64,000 nt of DNA from a virus. Of the stretch, positions 33,631 to 41,471 are shown piece by piece. The number at the start of each line of letters is the position of its first letter. Within the stretch, counting starts at the first letter, position 1. The notes under the pieces were generated by a model. It was given only the letters and a program-made list of their open reading frames with translations, was not told the DNA's origin and ran no database searches. The position numbers and the translations under genes were made by a program. Where the stretch lies: IMG/VR virus record IMGVR_UViG_3300009183_008543, positions 1 through 64,000 of that record; one strand, given 5' to 3'.

Positions 33631-33775
33631 CTTGTATTTCTTTCCTAAATACAGGTATATCAGTAGGAGCATCAATGCCAAGTCTAACCTTTCCATTGGC
33701 TGCTTCAACTAAAGTTACGATGATATTATTATTGATTACTATACTTTGATTTACTTTTCTAGATAAAATAAGCAT
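33581..33775 (-). CDS. csrA: CsrA-type translation regulator, copy 2
   Basis: 64 residues: MLILSRKVNQSIVINNNI, VTLVEAANGKVRLGIDAP and VFRKEIQDDI give a full CsrA fold, ending in a short basic tail. It differs from copy 1 in both the loop and the tail, so the two likely do not have the same RNA targets. Start behind AAGGACGGACAAACC; this leader contains a GGACGGA sequence, a possible CsrA self-binding site. Confidence 0.9.
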   Translation of the reverse strand: MLILSRKVNQSIVINNNIIVTLVEAANGKVRLGIDAPTDIPVFRKEIQDDIISGKSHTKRKKLS

Positions 33776-33831
33776 GGTTTGTCCGTCCTTGAAAACCTTT
33801 TTTATAACTCATTACAATCATAACCATACAA

Positions 33832-33868
33832 ACGAAAAAAGGCAACAGCATAATGCTGTTGCCTTTTT
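33832..33868. terminator. Bidirectional terminator
   Basis: Perfect ten-base arms GGCAACAGCA (33841-33850) and TGCTGTTGCC (33854-33863) with a three-base loop, six A before and five T after. It lies just past the 52-residue ORF and before csrA copy 2 on the minus strand. Confidence 0.9.
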
Positions 33869-33875
33869 ATTTATG
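33868..33875 (-). promoter_or_regulatory. T4-late-like box CATAAATA
   Basis: CATAAATA on the minus strand between the 52-residue ORF and the hairpin. If active it would place the hairpin at the 5' end of the csrA copy 2 message. Confidence 0.35.
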
Positions 33876-33884
33876 TTAATTAAA

Positions 33885-34043
33885 TTAGAAGAGTCTTTGA
33901 TTACATACAGTAACAGCAGCAACATAAGCTCCCCTCATGGCGCTACAAAGAACATTCAATTTAGGGCAACTTGGGTAAAAGTATCTCCAAGTAGCTACAG
34001 TATAAGTCGCTTGACCTTGATATTCGCCTGTTTTACAACGCAT
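33885..34043 (-). CDS. Small Cys-containing protein, 52 residues
   Basis: Begins MRCKTGEYQGQATYTVATWR and ends with VCNQRLF. GGAGG lies four bases before the ATG and a strong terminator follows 22 bases after the stop, so this short gene is convincingly expressed. Four Cys (positions 3, 26, 33, 47) and a beta-rich pattern; no signal peptide. Family unknown; a small virion or secreted factor is possible. Confidence 0.7.
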   Translation of the reverse strand: MRCKTGEYQGQATYTVATWRYFYPSCPKLNVLCSAMRGAYVAAVTVCNQRLF

Positions 34044-34067
34044 AGTTCCTCCAGTATTGTAGAAAAG

Positions 34068-34895
34068 TTAATCTATACTATTTATCTCTGAGGATTTTAT
34101 ATTTATTGATTCATAATATTCATTGCGTGTCTTTCGCAAAATTTCTTTCAATTTTGGCGATAAGTTGTTTGTTGTGCCATTTCCTTCATGGTTTATCCAT
34201 GAAGATCCAGCAATAGCTTGTTTATAACCTTTATCTCTCATGCGAGATGCAAATTCATGAGATTCACAACCAGCCAATGAAATATTGTTGAACAATCCAA
34301 CATGCTTGAAAATATCTCTATGTGCCAAAGAACAAAACATAGGAAGATATTCACTTTCATTTAAAATATAATCATCCGACTTTTGTGATCGTTCGGTCAC
34401 TAAATGACTCATATTTTCATCAAAATAATTGCTTCTAGCAGAAACCATTTTTATTCCATTGTCTTTCATTCTTTTTAATGTTCCTCCCAAGTTAGACAAC
34501 CAAGCTGGTCCCACTGGAATGGCATCGGAATGCATTATGCAAACATAAGGAATCCAATCATTTTTTCTATTTTGAAGAGCGAAATTTACTGCGGCACCAA
34601 AACCTTCATGCTCATTTTTTCTATAACAAACTAATCCATCTATTTTTTTTGAAGCTAATTCTTTGATAAATCCATGATTGGGAGAACCATCATCAATCAA
34701 AGTTATTTGATATCTATTGCTAGTCACAGTGGCAAAAATCGCCTCAATTAGATTGACAACCTTATGATACAATGTATGAAAAGGAATAATAATTTCTACT
34801 GAAGACATTAGGCGTGGATCAGGACTACTAAAATTATTAGAAGTCATTCTACCTTCCATAAACCCATCTGAGCCAACTTCTTGTTTTTCATCCAT
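34068..34895 (-). CDS. GT2 family glycosyltransferase
   Basis: An acidic N-terminal tail of about 30 residues precedes a GT-A domain with VEIIIPFHTLYHKVVNLIEA, ITLIDDGSPNHGF, and CIMHSDAIPVGPAWLSNL (HSD as the DxD equivalent). The acceptor side holds LAGCESHEFASRMRDKG. Start at ATG 34895, behind GGAGATTGGAC, overlapping the upstream gene by eight bases. Confidence 0.8.
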   Translation of the reverse strand: MDEKQEVGSDGFMEGRMTSNNFSSPDPRLMSSVEIIIPFHTLYHKVVNLIEAIFATVTSNRYQITLIDDGSPNHGFIKELASKKIDGLVCYRKNEHEGFGAAVNFALQNRKNDWIPYVCIMHSDAIPVGPAWLSNLGGTLKRMKDNGIKMVSARSNYFDENMSHLVTERSQKSDDYILNESEYLPMFCSLAHRDIFKHVGLFNNISLAGCESHEFASRMRDKGYKQAIAGSSWINHEGNGTTNNLSPKLKEILRKTRNEYYESINIKSSEINSID

Positions 34896-35421
34896 GTCCA
34901 ATCTCCATTAAAATTTCATCTAAGGTTCTTTTGAATAAAATAAGGTCATTTAAGAAAAAATATTTTTGCTGATTTTCCTCTATCAAATTCAATAATTTTT
35001 CATTTTGCCTTCTAACTTCAAAAACATTTATAAGACAATTATATTCTTTTCTTTCATTAAGCATGAAACATTTTTTGTAATAAAAAATATCTTTATCTGA
35101 AAATTTATTGGTCAAAATTAAAATCAATTTATTGCAATCTTCTTGATTTCCAATTCCATTGATACAATCTATAATTTTTTTTGAAAAAAGATTGTTGTCT
35201 TTGCTCATAGAATAATTATCAATTTGAGCCATACTTTCACCATAACTTTTTGGTAAATTTTCATTGCCAGCAACGAAAATTTTTGCGTTCATACCAATTT
35301 TTGTTGCGAACAACATCAACATTTCTTTGATCTGTTTCAGAGCAGATTTACCATTAAGTATAAAATCATCCATGTCAAAGATAACACCGACATAAGTTGA
35401 TTTTTCAAATCCAGATAACAT
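34888..35421 (-). CDS. VWA-like protein with degenerate metal site
   Basis: 177 residues with a Rossmann/VWA rhythm: YVGVIFDMDDF (first strand and MIDAS position, but DMDDF in place of DxSxS), then AKIFVAGNENLP and LILILTNKFSDKD. It may be a von Willebrand-type binding domain without the classical metal site. Start at 35421 behind CTGGAGATTAAAA. Coupled to the glycosyltransferase downstream. Confidence 0.45.
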   Translation of the reverse strand: MLSGFEKSTYVGVIFDMDDFILNGKSALKQIKEMLMLFATKIGMNAKIFVAGNENLPKSYGESMAQIDNYSMSKDNNLFSKKIIDCINGIGNQEDCNKLILILTNKFSDKDIFYYKKCFMLNERKEYNCLINVFEVRRQNEKLLNLIEENQQKYFFLNDLILFKRTLDEILMEIGHG

Positions 35422-35489
35422 TTTTAATCTCCAGAACTCTATTAGATAAGCCGCTTTAGCCAAGATAAAAGAGAGTGAGGAACTGGAAA

Positions 35490-36353
35490 ATGATAGATAA
35501 TAAACAAATTAAAGAATATATTCGTGCATGTGAACATATGATTCGTTTTTTCAACAATATTTTAAATAAAAAAATAAAAGATAATGATAATAGTCACGGG
35601 AATCTGGCGGAACTTACAGACTTAAGAATCATGGCTAAATCAAAAGAATGGGCAGAGGCTTATGATGAGAAAATATGCTCAATTGATAATCTTAGAAAAT
35701 TTATTGAGACTATAAGCACACCTATAAGCAATAAAAGTATATTAGAGTTTGGATGCAACGACAACGAATTAGCTTCATTATTCAAAAATGAATGCGGAGC
35801 AAAAAAAGTTGTATCTTACGATCTTGAACTTTGCAAATTTAAACAAGAAAATATAAATGATCAAAAAATTATTTACACAGAAAATTTTCGAATTGTTCAA
35901 CAAAATGCTCCATATGACATCATTGTTGCAAATGATGTTTTAGATCATGTTGAAAATCCAGTTCATTGGCTAAAACAAATATCATTATTGATGGAAGAAA
36001 ATTCAAGATTATTCGTTCGATTTCATCCCTATACATCTCGCAATGGAACTCATCTTGGAAATCAAATAAACAAAGCATATATTCATTTGATTTTTTCTGA
36101 TGATGAATTGGCAACCTTTGGAGTTTCAAATAAATTTACTAAAGAAATTGTTGATCTTCAAGTTTCTTACAAAAAATTCATAGAAGCATCTGGTCTTAAG
36201 ATAATCAAACATAGTGTCAAAAAGAATCCTGTAGATATTATCTTTTCAACAGATAATAGAATTGTAAATAGACTTAGAAAGTATCTGCCGGTAGAAACAA
36301 ATATCAACGATGTTCTTGAAGTTGAATATATTGATTATGAATTGATGAAATAA
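35490..36353 (+). CDS. Class I SAM methyltransferase, paralogue of 19707-20594
   Basis: 287 residues: ILEFGCNDNELASLFK (motif I), VVSYDLELCK (II), YDIIVANDVLDHVENP and VRFHPYTSRNGTHLGNQINK. The last element and the following HLIFSDDELATFG match the gene at 19707-20594. Motif I has CND instead of CGEG. Start at 35490 behind GAGGAACTGGAAA. Converges with the HNH gene (stop codons abut). Confidence 0.78.
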   Translation: MIDNKQIKEYIRACEHMIRFFNNILNKKIKDNDNSHGNLAELTDLRIMAKSKEWAEAYDEKICSIDNLRKFIETISTPISNKSILEFGCNDNELASLFKNECGAKKVVSYDLELCKFKQENINDQKIIYTENFRIVQQNAPYDIIVANDVLDHVENPVHWLKQISLLMEENSRLFVRFHPYTSRNGTHLGNQINKAYIHLIFSDDELATFGVSNKFTKEIVDLQVSYKKFIEASGLKIIKHSVKKNPVDIIFSTDNRIVNRLRKYLPVETNINDVLEVEYIDYELMK

Positions 36354-36965
36354 TCAAGCCTCGTCATTTTCTAATTCTATTAACCAATATGCCGCACCTA
36401 AAAAAGACTGCCAATCTTTGACAATATAATCACATTTTAAAGCATTGAATTTTGGTTTTTTTGGAATTCTCAACAAAGTCATATTTGCTTGAACTGGTGT
36501 TCTATTTGCTTTTTTAGTATTGCATTTTATACAAGCCAAAGCACAATTCTCCCAAGTTGTAAGACCGCCACGACTCCTTGGAATTATATGATCAATAGAA
36601 AGCTCTTCAGTTCCGGGTCTTTTCCCACAATACTGACACTGATACTGGTCTCTTTTGTATAGTGTTTTTCTGCAATAATAAGCCTTGCGATTTGGAATTT
36701 TATCATATCTCGTAAGCTGTATTACAGAAGGAATACGAAATGTCGCACTTACAGAACGAATAATTTCTTCGCCCTCTTTAGGCTTTGTTTTTGACCAATC
36801 ATTCCAGTTTAAAGTTTGAAAATCATTGGAACAATCAACTATTATGGCTTTTGGTTCACCATCTTTATATTCGCTGAATAATTTTATAAGAGCTTTCTCT
36901 AGCGTCAAAACCGCTACAGGTTTCCAAGAACGATTTAGAACTAAAACCTTTTTGTGAGCTATCAT
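36354..36965 (-). CDS. HNH endonuclease (IscB/Pst-like single-domain type)
   Basis: 203 residues starting with VLVLNRSWKPVAVLTLEKAL, a start common in bacterial free-standing HNH proteins. The nuclease centre is YQCQYCGKRPGTEELSIDH followed by IIPRSRGGLTTWENCALA and CIKCNTKKANRTP: two zinc CxxC pairs with DH and N catalytic residues. No Shine-Dalgarno; CATAAATA lies five bases before the ATG. Confidence 0.85.
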   Translation of the reverse strand: MIAHKKVLVLNRSWKPVAVLTLEKALIKLFSEYKDGEPKAIIVDCSNDFQTLNWNDWSKTKPKEGEEIIRSVSATFRIPSVIQLTRYDKIPNRKAYYCRKTLYKRDQYQCQYCGKRPGTEELSIDHIIPRSRGGLTTWENCALACIKCNTKKANRTPVQANMTLLRIPKKPKFNALKCDYIVKDWQSFLGAAYWLIELENDEA

Positions 36966-36970
36966 GAAAT

Positions 36971-36978
36971 TATTTATG
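36971..36978 (-). promoter_or_regulatory. T4-late-like promoter box CATAAATA
   Basis: CATAAATAATTTC directly precedes the ATG of the HNH gene. The same CATAAATAATTT string precedes the 9299-10405 gene. Confidence 0.5.
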
Positions 36979-36986
36979 AGTTACGA

Positions 36987-37208
36987 TTACAAATCATCGT
37001 AATTATTTTCTTCTGGTGGTTTTATATCAAAACATTTTTTGAATAGAGTTGTTTGAAATTGTTTGACTAATTGAATTGACTCCTCTCTGTTGAAGCCAGA
37101 TTCGCACAAACTCTTGTGATAACTTCCTAAAAAGTTAGCAAGCTGTCCAATATTTGCAGCAGCTTGTTCAAAATCTGAAATTCTTTTAAAAAAATCTGAA
37201 TTATCCAT
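36987..37208 (-). CDS. Small helical protein
   Basis: 73 residues, helical, beginning MDNSDFFKRISDFEQAAANI and ending in an acidic tail. Start at ATG 37208 behind GAGGAGTGGAAAA, inside the last codons of the glycosyltransferase (8-base overlap). No family recognised. Confidence 0.55.
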   Translation of the reverse strand: MDNSDFFKRISDFEQAAANIGQLANFLGSYHKSLCESGFNREESIQLVKQFQTTLFKKCFDIKPPEENNYDDL

Positions 37209-38154
37209 TTTTCCACTCCTCGATTCTTGTCTTGGCGATTCGAACAGCATCTTCAAACCACTCTTTTGTTTTTTTAAAGTGATCAGGACTATACATTTTT
37301 CCTGATGTGTAACTTCTAAAATGATCTATATTATCATCATTTGTTCGTTGTTGATTTTCTTCACGACCAATAATGCGACAATTAATTTTGTTCTTTCGAA
37401 GAATATAATTTCCCAAGATTTCAGTATCTGGCCAATTTGGTCGCATAGGATCTGGCTTATATTCAACAATATCATATTCATTGCAAAGTCTACGCAAACT
37501 CCATGCAAAGCCAATTCTGTCCATTATCTTCATATTGTACATGCTGGCTGTGTGTGAAATCATACCTTTCCAATCGGCATGTGATCTTGGACTCAATTCA
37601 TAACCTACAACTGGACAATCTTCATCGCACATGGATAGCATATCTTCTAATAAATCTCTTCTTTTCAAGAATACATCTGCATGTGTTGCAAACATATGTT
37701 TGGTGCGACAAAGTGACATAGCCATATCCATAGCCATGGCAGGATAATCGCTCGGATGAATAACGCCATTTAATGCAATGGTATGAACCTCAACATCTTC
37801 GTCACGAAGTTTAAGAACCTCTTCAATGTGATCGCTTTGACTGCCAGTATCAATAATCATGATAAATGGCTTAACAGTTTGAAGTCTTAGTAGTTCAATA
37901 CAATACTTAAGAGTCTCAGAAGTGTTTAAACAAGGTATAACCGCAGTTACCTTATACTCCCAAGGTTTTTTTTTACAGTTTCCTTCCCATGGAGCAGATA
38001 CAGTCAATTCTCCATATATGGGAGATATTTCGACCCTTGAAAGCTCTACTTCTTTCCAGATCGATTCTGTTTTAACCCAAACAAATTTTTTGTTAGAATC
38101 AATTCTTTTTTGATTTTCACTTAATTCATTCCATCTTGAATAAGAAATTTTCAT
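37201..38154 (-). CDS. GT2 family glycosyltransferase
   Basis: 317 residues. After a 65-residue N-terminal extension comes YKVTAVIPCLNTSETLKYCIELL, IMIIDTGSQSDHIEEVL, VIHPSDYPAMAMDMAMSL and MFATHADVFLKRRDLL (HAD in the metal-site position). This type is widespread in environmental phages and cyanobacteria. Start behind GAGAGAATTGC. Confidence 0.8.
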   Translation of the reverse strand: MKISYSRWNELSENQKRIDSNKKFVWVKTESIWKEVELSRVEISPIYGELTVSAPWEGNCKKKPWEYKVTAVIPCLNTSETLKYCIELLRLQTVKPFIMIIDTGSQSDHIEEVLKLRDEDVEVHTIALNGVIHPSDYPAMAMDMAMSLCRTKHMFATHADVFLKRRDLLEDMLSMCDEDCPVVGYELSPRSHADWKGMISHTASMYNMKIMDRIGFAWSLRRLCNEYDIVEYKPDPMRPNWPDTEILGNYILRKNKINCRIIGREENQQRTNDDNIDHFRSYTSGKMYSPDHFKKTKEWFEDAVRIAKTRIEEWKNG

Positions 38155-38247
38155 GCAATTCTCTCTGGTAATATAATAAATAAGTATTTAACTTACATTT
38201 TTCAATTGAAAATTGTAAATATAAAAGTAAAAGAAAGGAAAAATAAT

Positions 38248-38535
38248 ATGAAAAAATTTAATGAATGGATGAGTTTTAGGCAAGAAGTCGAACCAAATGG
38301 TGGCGATTATAATTTCATTGGAACATATAACACAGAAAATCTACAAGGGCTAAAAGAAAAGAGCAACTTAGTAGAAATTGATAAGGCACTTGAATTTATT
38401 CCTAATTCTTATCGAAATCAATTTTCTGATGCTATTAGTTTATCTGCCGGAATTACACAAACCGAACAAAACAAAGAAATTGTTTGGATAACAAACAATG
38501 ACCAAGAAATTACATACTTGTTTGAAAAAAATTAA
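38248..38535 (+). CDS. Small protein with capsid-targeting-like N-terminus
   Basis: 95 residues starting MKKFNEWMSFRQEVEPNGG; AAAGGAAAAATAAT gives the start. The N-terminal F..WM..R.E pattern recurs in three other small proteins of this window and resembles the cleaved capsid-targeting peptides of T4 internal proteins. The rest is beta-rich and unknown. An upstream ATG at 38206 is rejected. Confidence 0.55.
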   Translation: MKKFNEWMSFRQEVEPNGGDYNFIGTYNTENLQGLKEKSNLVEIDKALEFIPNSYRNQFSDAISLSAGITQTEQNKEIVWITNNDQEITYLFEKN

Positions 38536-38538
38536 AAA

Positions 38539-38895
38539 TTATTTTTTAATATGAACAATACTGAATGGACTTTTTTCTTTTGATTTATTGTGTTTTTCAG
38601 TCTGAGGCTCTGGACCTTCTATGTGCCTTATATTAAATGGCTCTTTAGTGCCACTGTTTGGATTTTTATACTGTTTGTGTCCGGGAATATGGCGAATATC
38701 AAATGGTGGACCATCGCCATTATCGTACAGCCTATCATCTAAAGATATGTACAAAAAAGCATCTGCTGATCTAGGAATATAAGTTTGAAGTGGGTATAAC
38801 CCAATGCCACCATATCCCAAAGGGTATAAGCCAGTTTTTCCAGAAGTTTGACCTTCTTGTATTATCATCCAATTTTTAAATGACATTTTTTCCAT
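38539..38895 (-). CDS. Small repeat protein (PFxIRHI repeats)
   Basis: 118 residues; three copies of a PFxIRHIxG-type unit (PPFDIRHIPG, EPFNIRHIEG, SPFSIVHIKK) spaced by Lys/Pro-rich linkers occupy the C-terminal half. The N-terminus SFKNWMIIQEGQ carries the same WM-type pattern as the 38248 gene plus an IxE|G site. CATAAATA lies four bases before the first ATG; an ATG three codons later is possible. Confidence 0.55.
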   Translation of the reverse strand: MEKMSFKNWMIIQEGQTSGKTGLYPLGYGGIGLYPLQTYIPRSADAFLYISLDDRLYDNGDGPPFDIRHIPGHKQYKNPNSGTKEPFNIRHIEGPEPQTEKHNKSKEKSPFSIVHIKK

Positions 38896-38899
38896 ATGT

Positions 38900-38907
38900 T
38901 ATTTATG
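38900..38907 (-). promoter_or_regulatory. T4-late-like promoter box CATAAATA
   Basis: CATAAATAACAT directly precedes the ATG of the repeat protein, and lies just past the terminator at 38918-38951. Confidence 0.5.
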
Positions 38908-38917
38908 TTTCATTTTT

Positions 38918-38951
38918 CAAAAAAAAAGGAGATGTCCAAAAAGACATCTCC
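38918..38951 (-). terminator. Rho-independent terminator
   Basis: Nine-base perfect arms GGAGATGTC (38928-38936) and GACATCTCC (38943-38951) with a six-base loop; on the minus strand a run of about ten T follows. It ends the secreted Cys-rich protein gene. Confidence 0.88.
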
Positions 38952-38984
38952 AATGAGTAACAAGTTTTATAACCAAATAATTTT

Positions 38985-39257
38985 TTACTTGGTGCTAGGA
39001 GCAATAGCCTTTGGTTTTTCTGCACCTTTAGCTTCTTCTTTTTTCACATTATTTGCAGAAGTGCAACTAGAAGCACAGCGTCCAGACGAACAAGAACTCT
39101 TGCTTTGAAGAATTCGTCCACCAGATGTGCCACCAGATGTGCCACAAGATGAATTGCCACCACGAAGTTTTCCGCCCAAAAGTCCGCCACGACATCCTGC
39201 TTCAGCGGTATTTGCTACAAACGCAGTAGCCAAAGCCAAAACTACAAAAATCTTCAT
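38985..39257 (-). CDS. Small secreted Cys/Gly-rich protein
   Basis: 90 residues. A textbook signal peptide (MKIFVVLALATAFVANTAEA with cleavage after AEA) is followed by a Gly/Ser/Cys-rich body (GCRGGLLGGKLRGG; SCSSGRCASSC) and a Lys/Ala tail. Start behind AAAGGAGTTTGAT; the longer frame is rejected. Its composition resembles small secreted proteins of planctomycete cell walls. Own terminator follows. Confidence 0.65.
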   Translation of the reverse strand: MKIFVVLALATAFVANTAEAGCRGGLLGGKLRGGNSSCGTSGGTSGGRILQSKSSCSSGRCASSCTSANNVKKEEAKGAEKPKAIAPSTK

Positions 39258-39277
39258 ATCAAACTCCTTTAAGAAAA

Positions 39278-39295
39278 ATATGGCTAACATTAGCC
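39278..39295 (-). terminator. Possible weak terminator hairpin
   Basis: GGCTAA (39282-39287) / TTAGCC (39290-39295) with ATATTTTTC following on the minus strand, 53 bases past the stop of the small membrane gene. The loop is tight, so confidence is low. Confidence 0.35.
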
Positions 39296-39347
39296 ACGCA
39301 CATAAGCATACCAACTATTATTGAATTATCAAATAAAATATTATGAT

Positions 39348-39566
39348 TTATTTATTTTGATGTGGAATCCATATACGGAACAGTATCCCAAACAATAGAT
39401 TTAATTCTAAAGCTTGTAAAAAACTAATTTCTTTAAGCCTATCTCCAGTAATATCTGGAATTATTGCATTCCATAGCCAGTAAACTGGCAGGGTTAGTAA
39501 AAATGCGTAAATTATGATTATACATATGACGGCAACAACAATAGCGATTGTTTGTTTTATATTCAT
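39348..39566 (-). CDS. Small membrane protein, two helices
   Basis: 72 residues: helix one IAIVVAVICIIIIYAFLLTLPVY, a loop LWNAIIPDITGDRLKEIS, and helix two FLQALELNLLFGILF. This W..IIP...I.F.QAL..LL....LF arrangement is common in phage and bacterial small inner-membrane proteins of unknown role. Start behind AGAGAG. Confidence 0.6.
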   Translation of the reverse strand: MNIKQTIAIVVAVICIIIIYAFLLTLPVYWLWNAIIPDITGDRLKEISFLQALELNLLFGILFRIWIPHQNK

Positions 39567-39586
39567 TTTCATTTCTCTCTGTTTTG

Positions 39587-39626
39587 ATGAAAAAAGCCTA
39601 CTACAAATTTATTGTAGTAGGCTTTT
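39587..39626 (-). terminator. Rho-independent terminator
   Basis: Fifteen-base perfect arms from AAAAGCCTACTACAA (39592-39606) and its complement (39612-39626), T-run on the minus strand. It lies 60 bases past the 39686-39910 gene. Confidence 0.85.
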
Positions 39627-39685
39627 CATTTTATGAAACAAATTATTTTAGCAAATATATAAATAATTGTAACCAAACAGTAAAG

Positions 39686-39910
39686 TTAAGATTCAATTAT
39701 AAAATCAAGATTGCCATTGTCTTCGATGGTATCGGTAAAGTTACCACCATCTAAAACACGACCAGCGATTTTTCTATTGGTTCCATTAACAATGGTCATG
39801 GCATGAACAGATCGTTGGATCGAGTTACCATTAGTAACAGATGTATCCAAAGATCCTTCAGTACCCAAATTCACCAAAACTGGTGACAAATTTACAGTAT
39901 AAGTAGCCAT
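39686..39910 (-). CDS. Small beta-rich protein
   Basis: 74 residues, without signal or Cys, reading as one beta sandwich (TYTVNLSPVLVNLGTEGS; TIVNGTNRKIAGRVLDGGN; LDFIIES). Strong Shine-Dalgarno AAGGAGAAAAATT and strong terminator: single-gene, highly expressed unit. Size and style fit a capsid decoration or minor structural protein, by inference only. Confidence 0.55.
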   Translation of the reverse strand: MATYTVNLSPVLVNLGTEGSLDTSVTNGNSIQRSVHAMTIVNGTNRKIAGRVLDGGNFTDTIEDNGNLDFIIES

Positions 39911-40009
39911 AATTTTTCTCCTTTTGCAAAAGTAAACTACTAAAATATATAAACTTTTTAAAGCCTATTTTGATTTGCAAAGTGTATATTTAAGTGAATT
40001 CGGTGAGAA

Positions 40010-40882
40010 TTAATTAGGAATCAACAAATTCATCTCTGCAAGCTTAGAGAAATAATATGAATAAGTGTTACTTCCTGTGTGAAATATACTTAAATTTGGA
40101 TTAAACTCTGAGATGGCTATGTCAGTTTCATCAAAAAAATCAGTAGATATATTGTTTTCCAAAGTGAATAGATTAAAAGAAAGTTCTTCTCTCGATCTCC
40201 CATCAGGACGAATTGCAAACATCATATCTGACATTGGATGCTTTTTATACATCAACTCATTGCAATATTTCAAAACACAAGAACCGTATTTTTTTATTAG
40301 TCCTTTGCGAAATAAAACAACTCCAGAGTTCATTGGAGAAATTACTTTTTTATGAAGTTTATTTTCAATAAGATAAGAAAACATTATATCAGTTTTATCT
40401 ATTCTTGAGGTATCTTGTTCTTTCAATAATGCTACCATTCGGCAAGCATAAATATCGGAATCTTTATATTTGGTAAAAACATAATCTATTGGCTTGAAAA
40501 TAAAAGTGTCCACATCAAGAAGAAGAACATTCTCTGTATCTATTCCTTCAAACAAACACCGTTGCATACTAACAAAATTCTGCGATCTATAAGGAAGCTT
40601 TTCAACAACACGCATGTCTATATTGCACAACTTAACAAGACCTTCGATGTTTTCAAAATTCCAAGCCATATATTTTTGAACAAGATTAGAGTCTAATGAT
40701 TTAAAAATTTCATTAGTTTCAGACCAAGAATCAACATTAGAATCCTTAACATAAATAAGTTGAATTGGGATTTGTGGATTTATTGATCTCAACAGACGAA
40801 CCGAAACTGAAAATATTGCGTGATAAAGAGGATTATCATTCAAAATATAAAGACAAGATGTATTATTCATATTTGCTTGCAT
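40010..40882 (-). CDS. GT8-like glycosyltransferase
   Basis: 290 residues with LLLDVDTFIFKPIDYVF (DxD at about 118-120), MNSGVVLFRKG and IFHTGSNTY near the end; this order follows GT8 retaining galactosyl/glycogenin-type enzymes. N-terminal SCLYILNDNPLYHAIFSVSV provides the first nucleotide-binding strand. It overlaps the small exported gene upstream by 20 bases; ATG 40870 is an alternative start. Confidence 0.7.
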   Translation of the reverse strand: MQANMNNTSCLYILNDNPLYHAIFSVSVRLLRSINPQIPIQLIYVKDSNVDSWSETNEIFKSLDSNLVQKYMAWNFENIEGLVKLCNIDMRVVEKLPYRSQNFVSMQRCLFEGIDTENVLLLDVDTFIFKPIDYVFTKYKDSDIYACRMVALLKEQDTSRIDKTDIMFSYLIENKLHKKVISPMNSGVVLFRKGLIKKYGSCVLKYCNELMYKKHPMSDMMFAIRPDGRSREELSFNLFTLENNISTDFFDETDIAISEFNPNLSIFHTGSNTYSYYFSKLAEMNLLIPN

Positions 40883-41246
40883 TTCTTAAAAAGACAAATT
40901 TTGTTATTTCCGATTCATTAATCTGCCAGTAGCAGCCATTTTCATTAAATTCGCAATGATGCACTTTCATATTCATTCTTAAAGAGTATTCTGACTCAAT
41001 TTTTCTATTTAAAAAGACTTTTGCAAATATCCAGCCCTTTTCATCTGCGTGACTACACATTCCAGCACCAACAAATTCTTCTCCTAAATAAATAGGAACA
41101 AATCTTTTTGATTTGGACCACTTCTCAAAACACTTTTGATGTATACTAAAATTATGAGAATTCATTGTATCCACTTTAGCAAATGGAACAAAAATTTCAT
41201 CTTTAGTGCCTATAAAATTAAACAAAATTAAAAAAATACTAATCAT
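40863..41246 (-). CDS. Small exported protein
   Basis: 127 residues with a short hydrophobic N-terminus (MISIFLILFNFIG), probably a signal peptide, then a domain with FVPIYLGEEFVGAGMCSHAD and HHCEFNENGCYWQ. Two Cys could form a disulphide. Start overlaps the zinc-finger gene by eight bases. Unknown function. Confidence 0.5.
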   Translation of the reverse strand: MISIFLILFNFIGTKDEIFVPFAKVDTMNSHNFSIHQKCFEKWSKSKRFVPIYLGEEFVGAGMCSHADEKGWIFAKVFLNRKIESEYSLRMNMKVHHCEFNENGCYWQINESEITKFVFLRNASKYE

Positions 41247-41427
41247 TAGGAATATCCAAAGAACATTTTCTAGATGTCATACCATTTTTACTCATTTCGT
41301 TGTCTTTTTTGTCTCTGCACTTAGGGCAGAATCTAATAGTCGCTTTGTCTGAACTATTAAATGTTTTGTTGCACCATCCAAGACAAGAAACAATTCCCTT
41401 GCGAGACACATCATTTTGTTTTTGCAT
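41239..41427 (-). CDS. Small zinc-finger protein
   Basis: 62 residues with CLGWCNKTF and CPKCRDKK giving a compact CxxxC...CxxC zinc site. AGGAGGATTT before the ATG decides the start (41427). Followed with overlap by the exported gene. Confidence 0.6.
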   Translation of the reverse strand: MQKQNDVSRKGIVSCLGWCNKTFNSSDKATIRFCPKCRDKKDNEMSKNGMTSRKCSLDIPND

Positions 41428-41471
41428 AAATCCTCCTAATTTTTGCAAAATAACAAAAAATAGATATTTCA

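Noticed and set aside
39658-39665. Plus-strand TATAAATA as a promoter
   Set aside because: No plus-strand gene follows it within a plausible distance.
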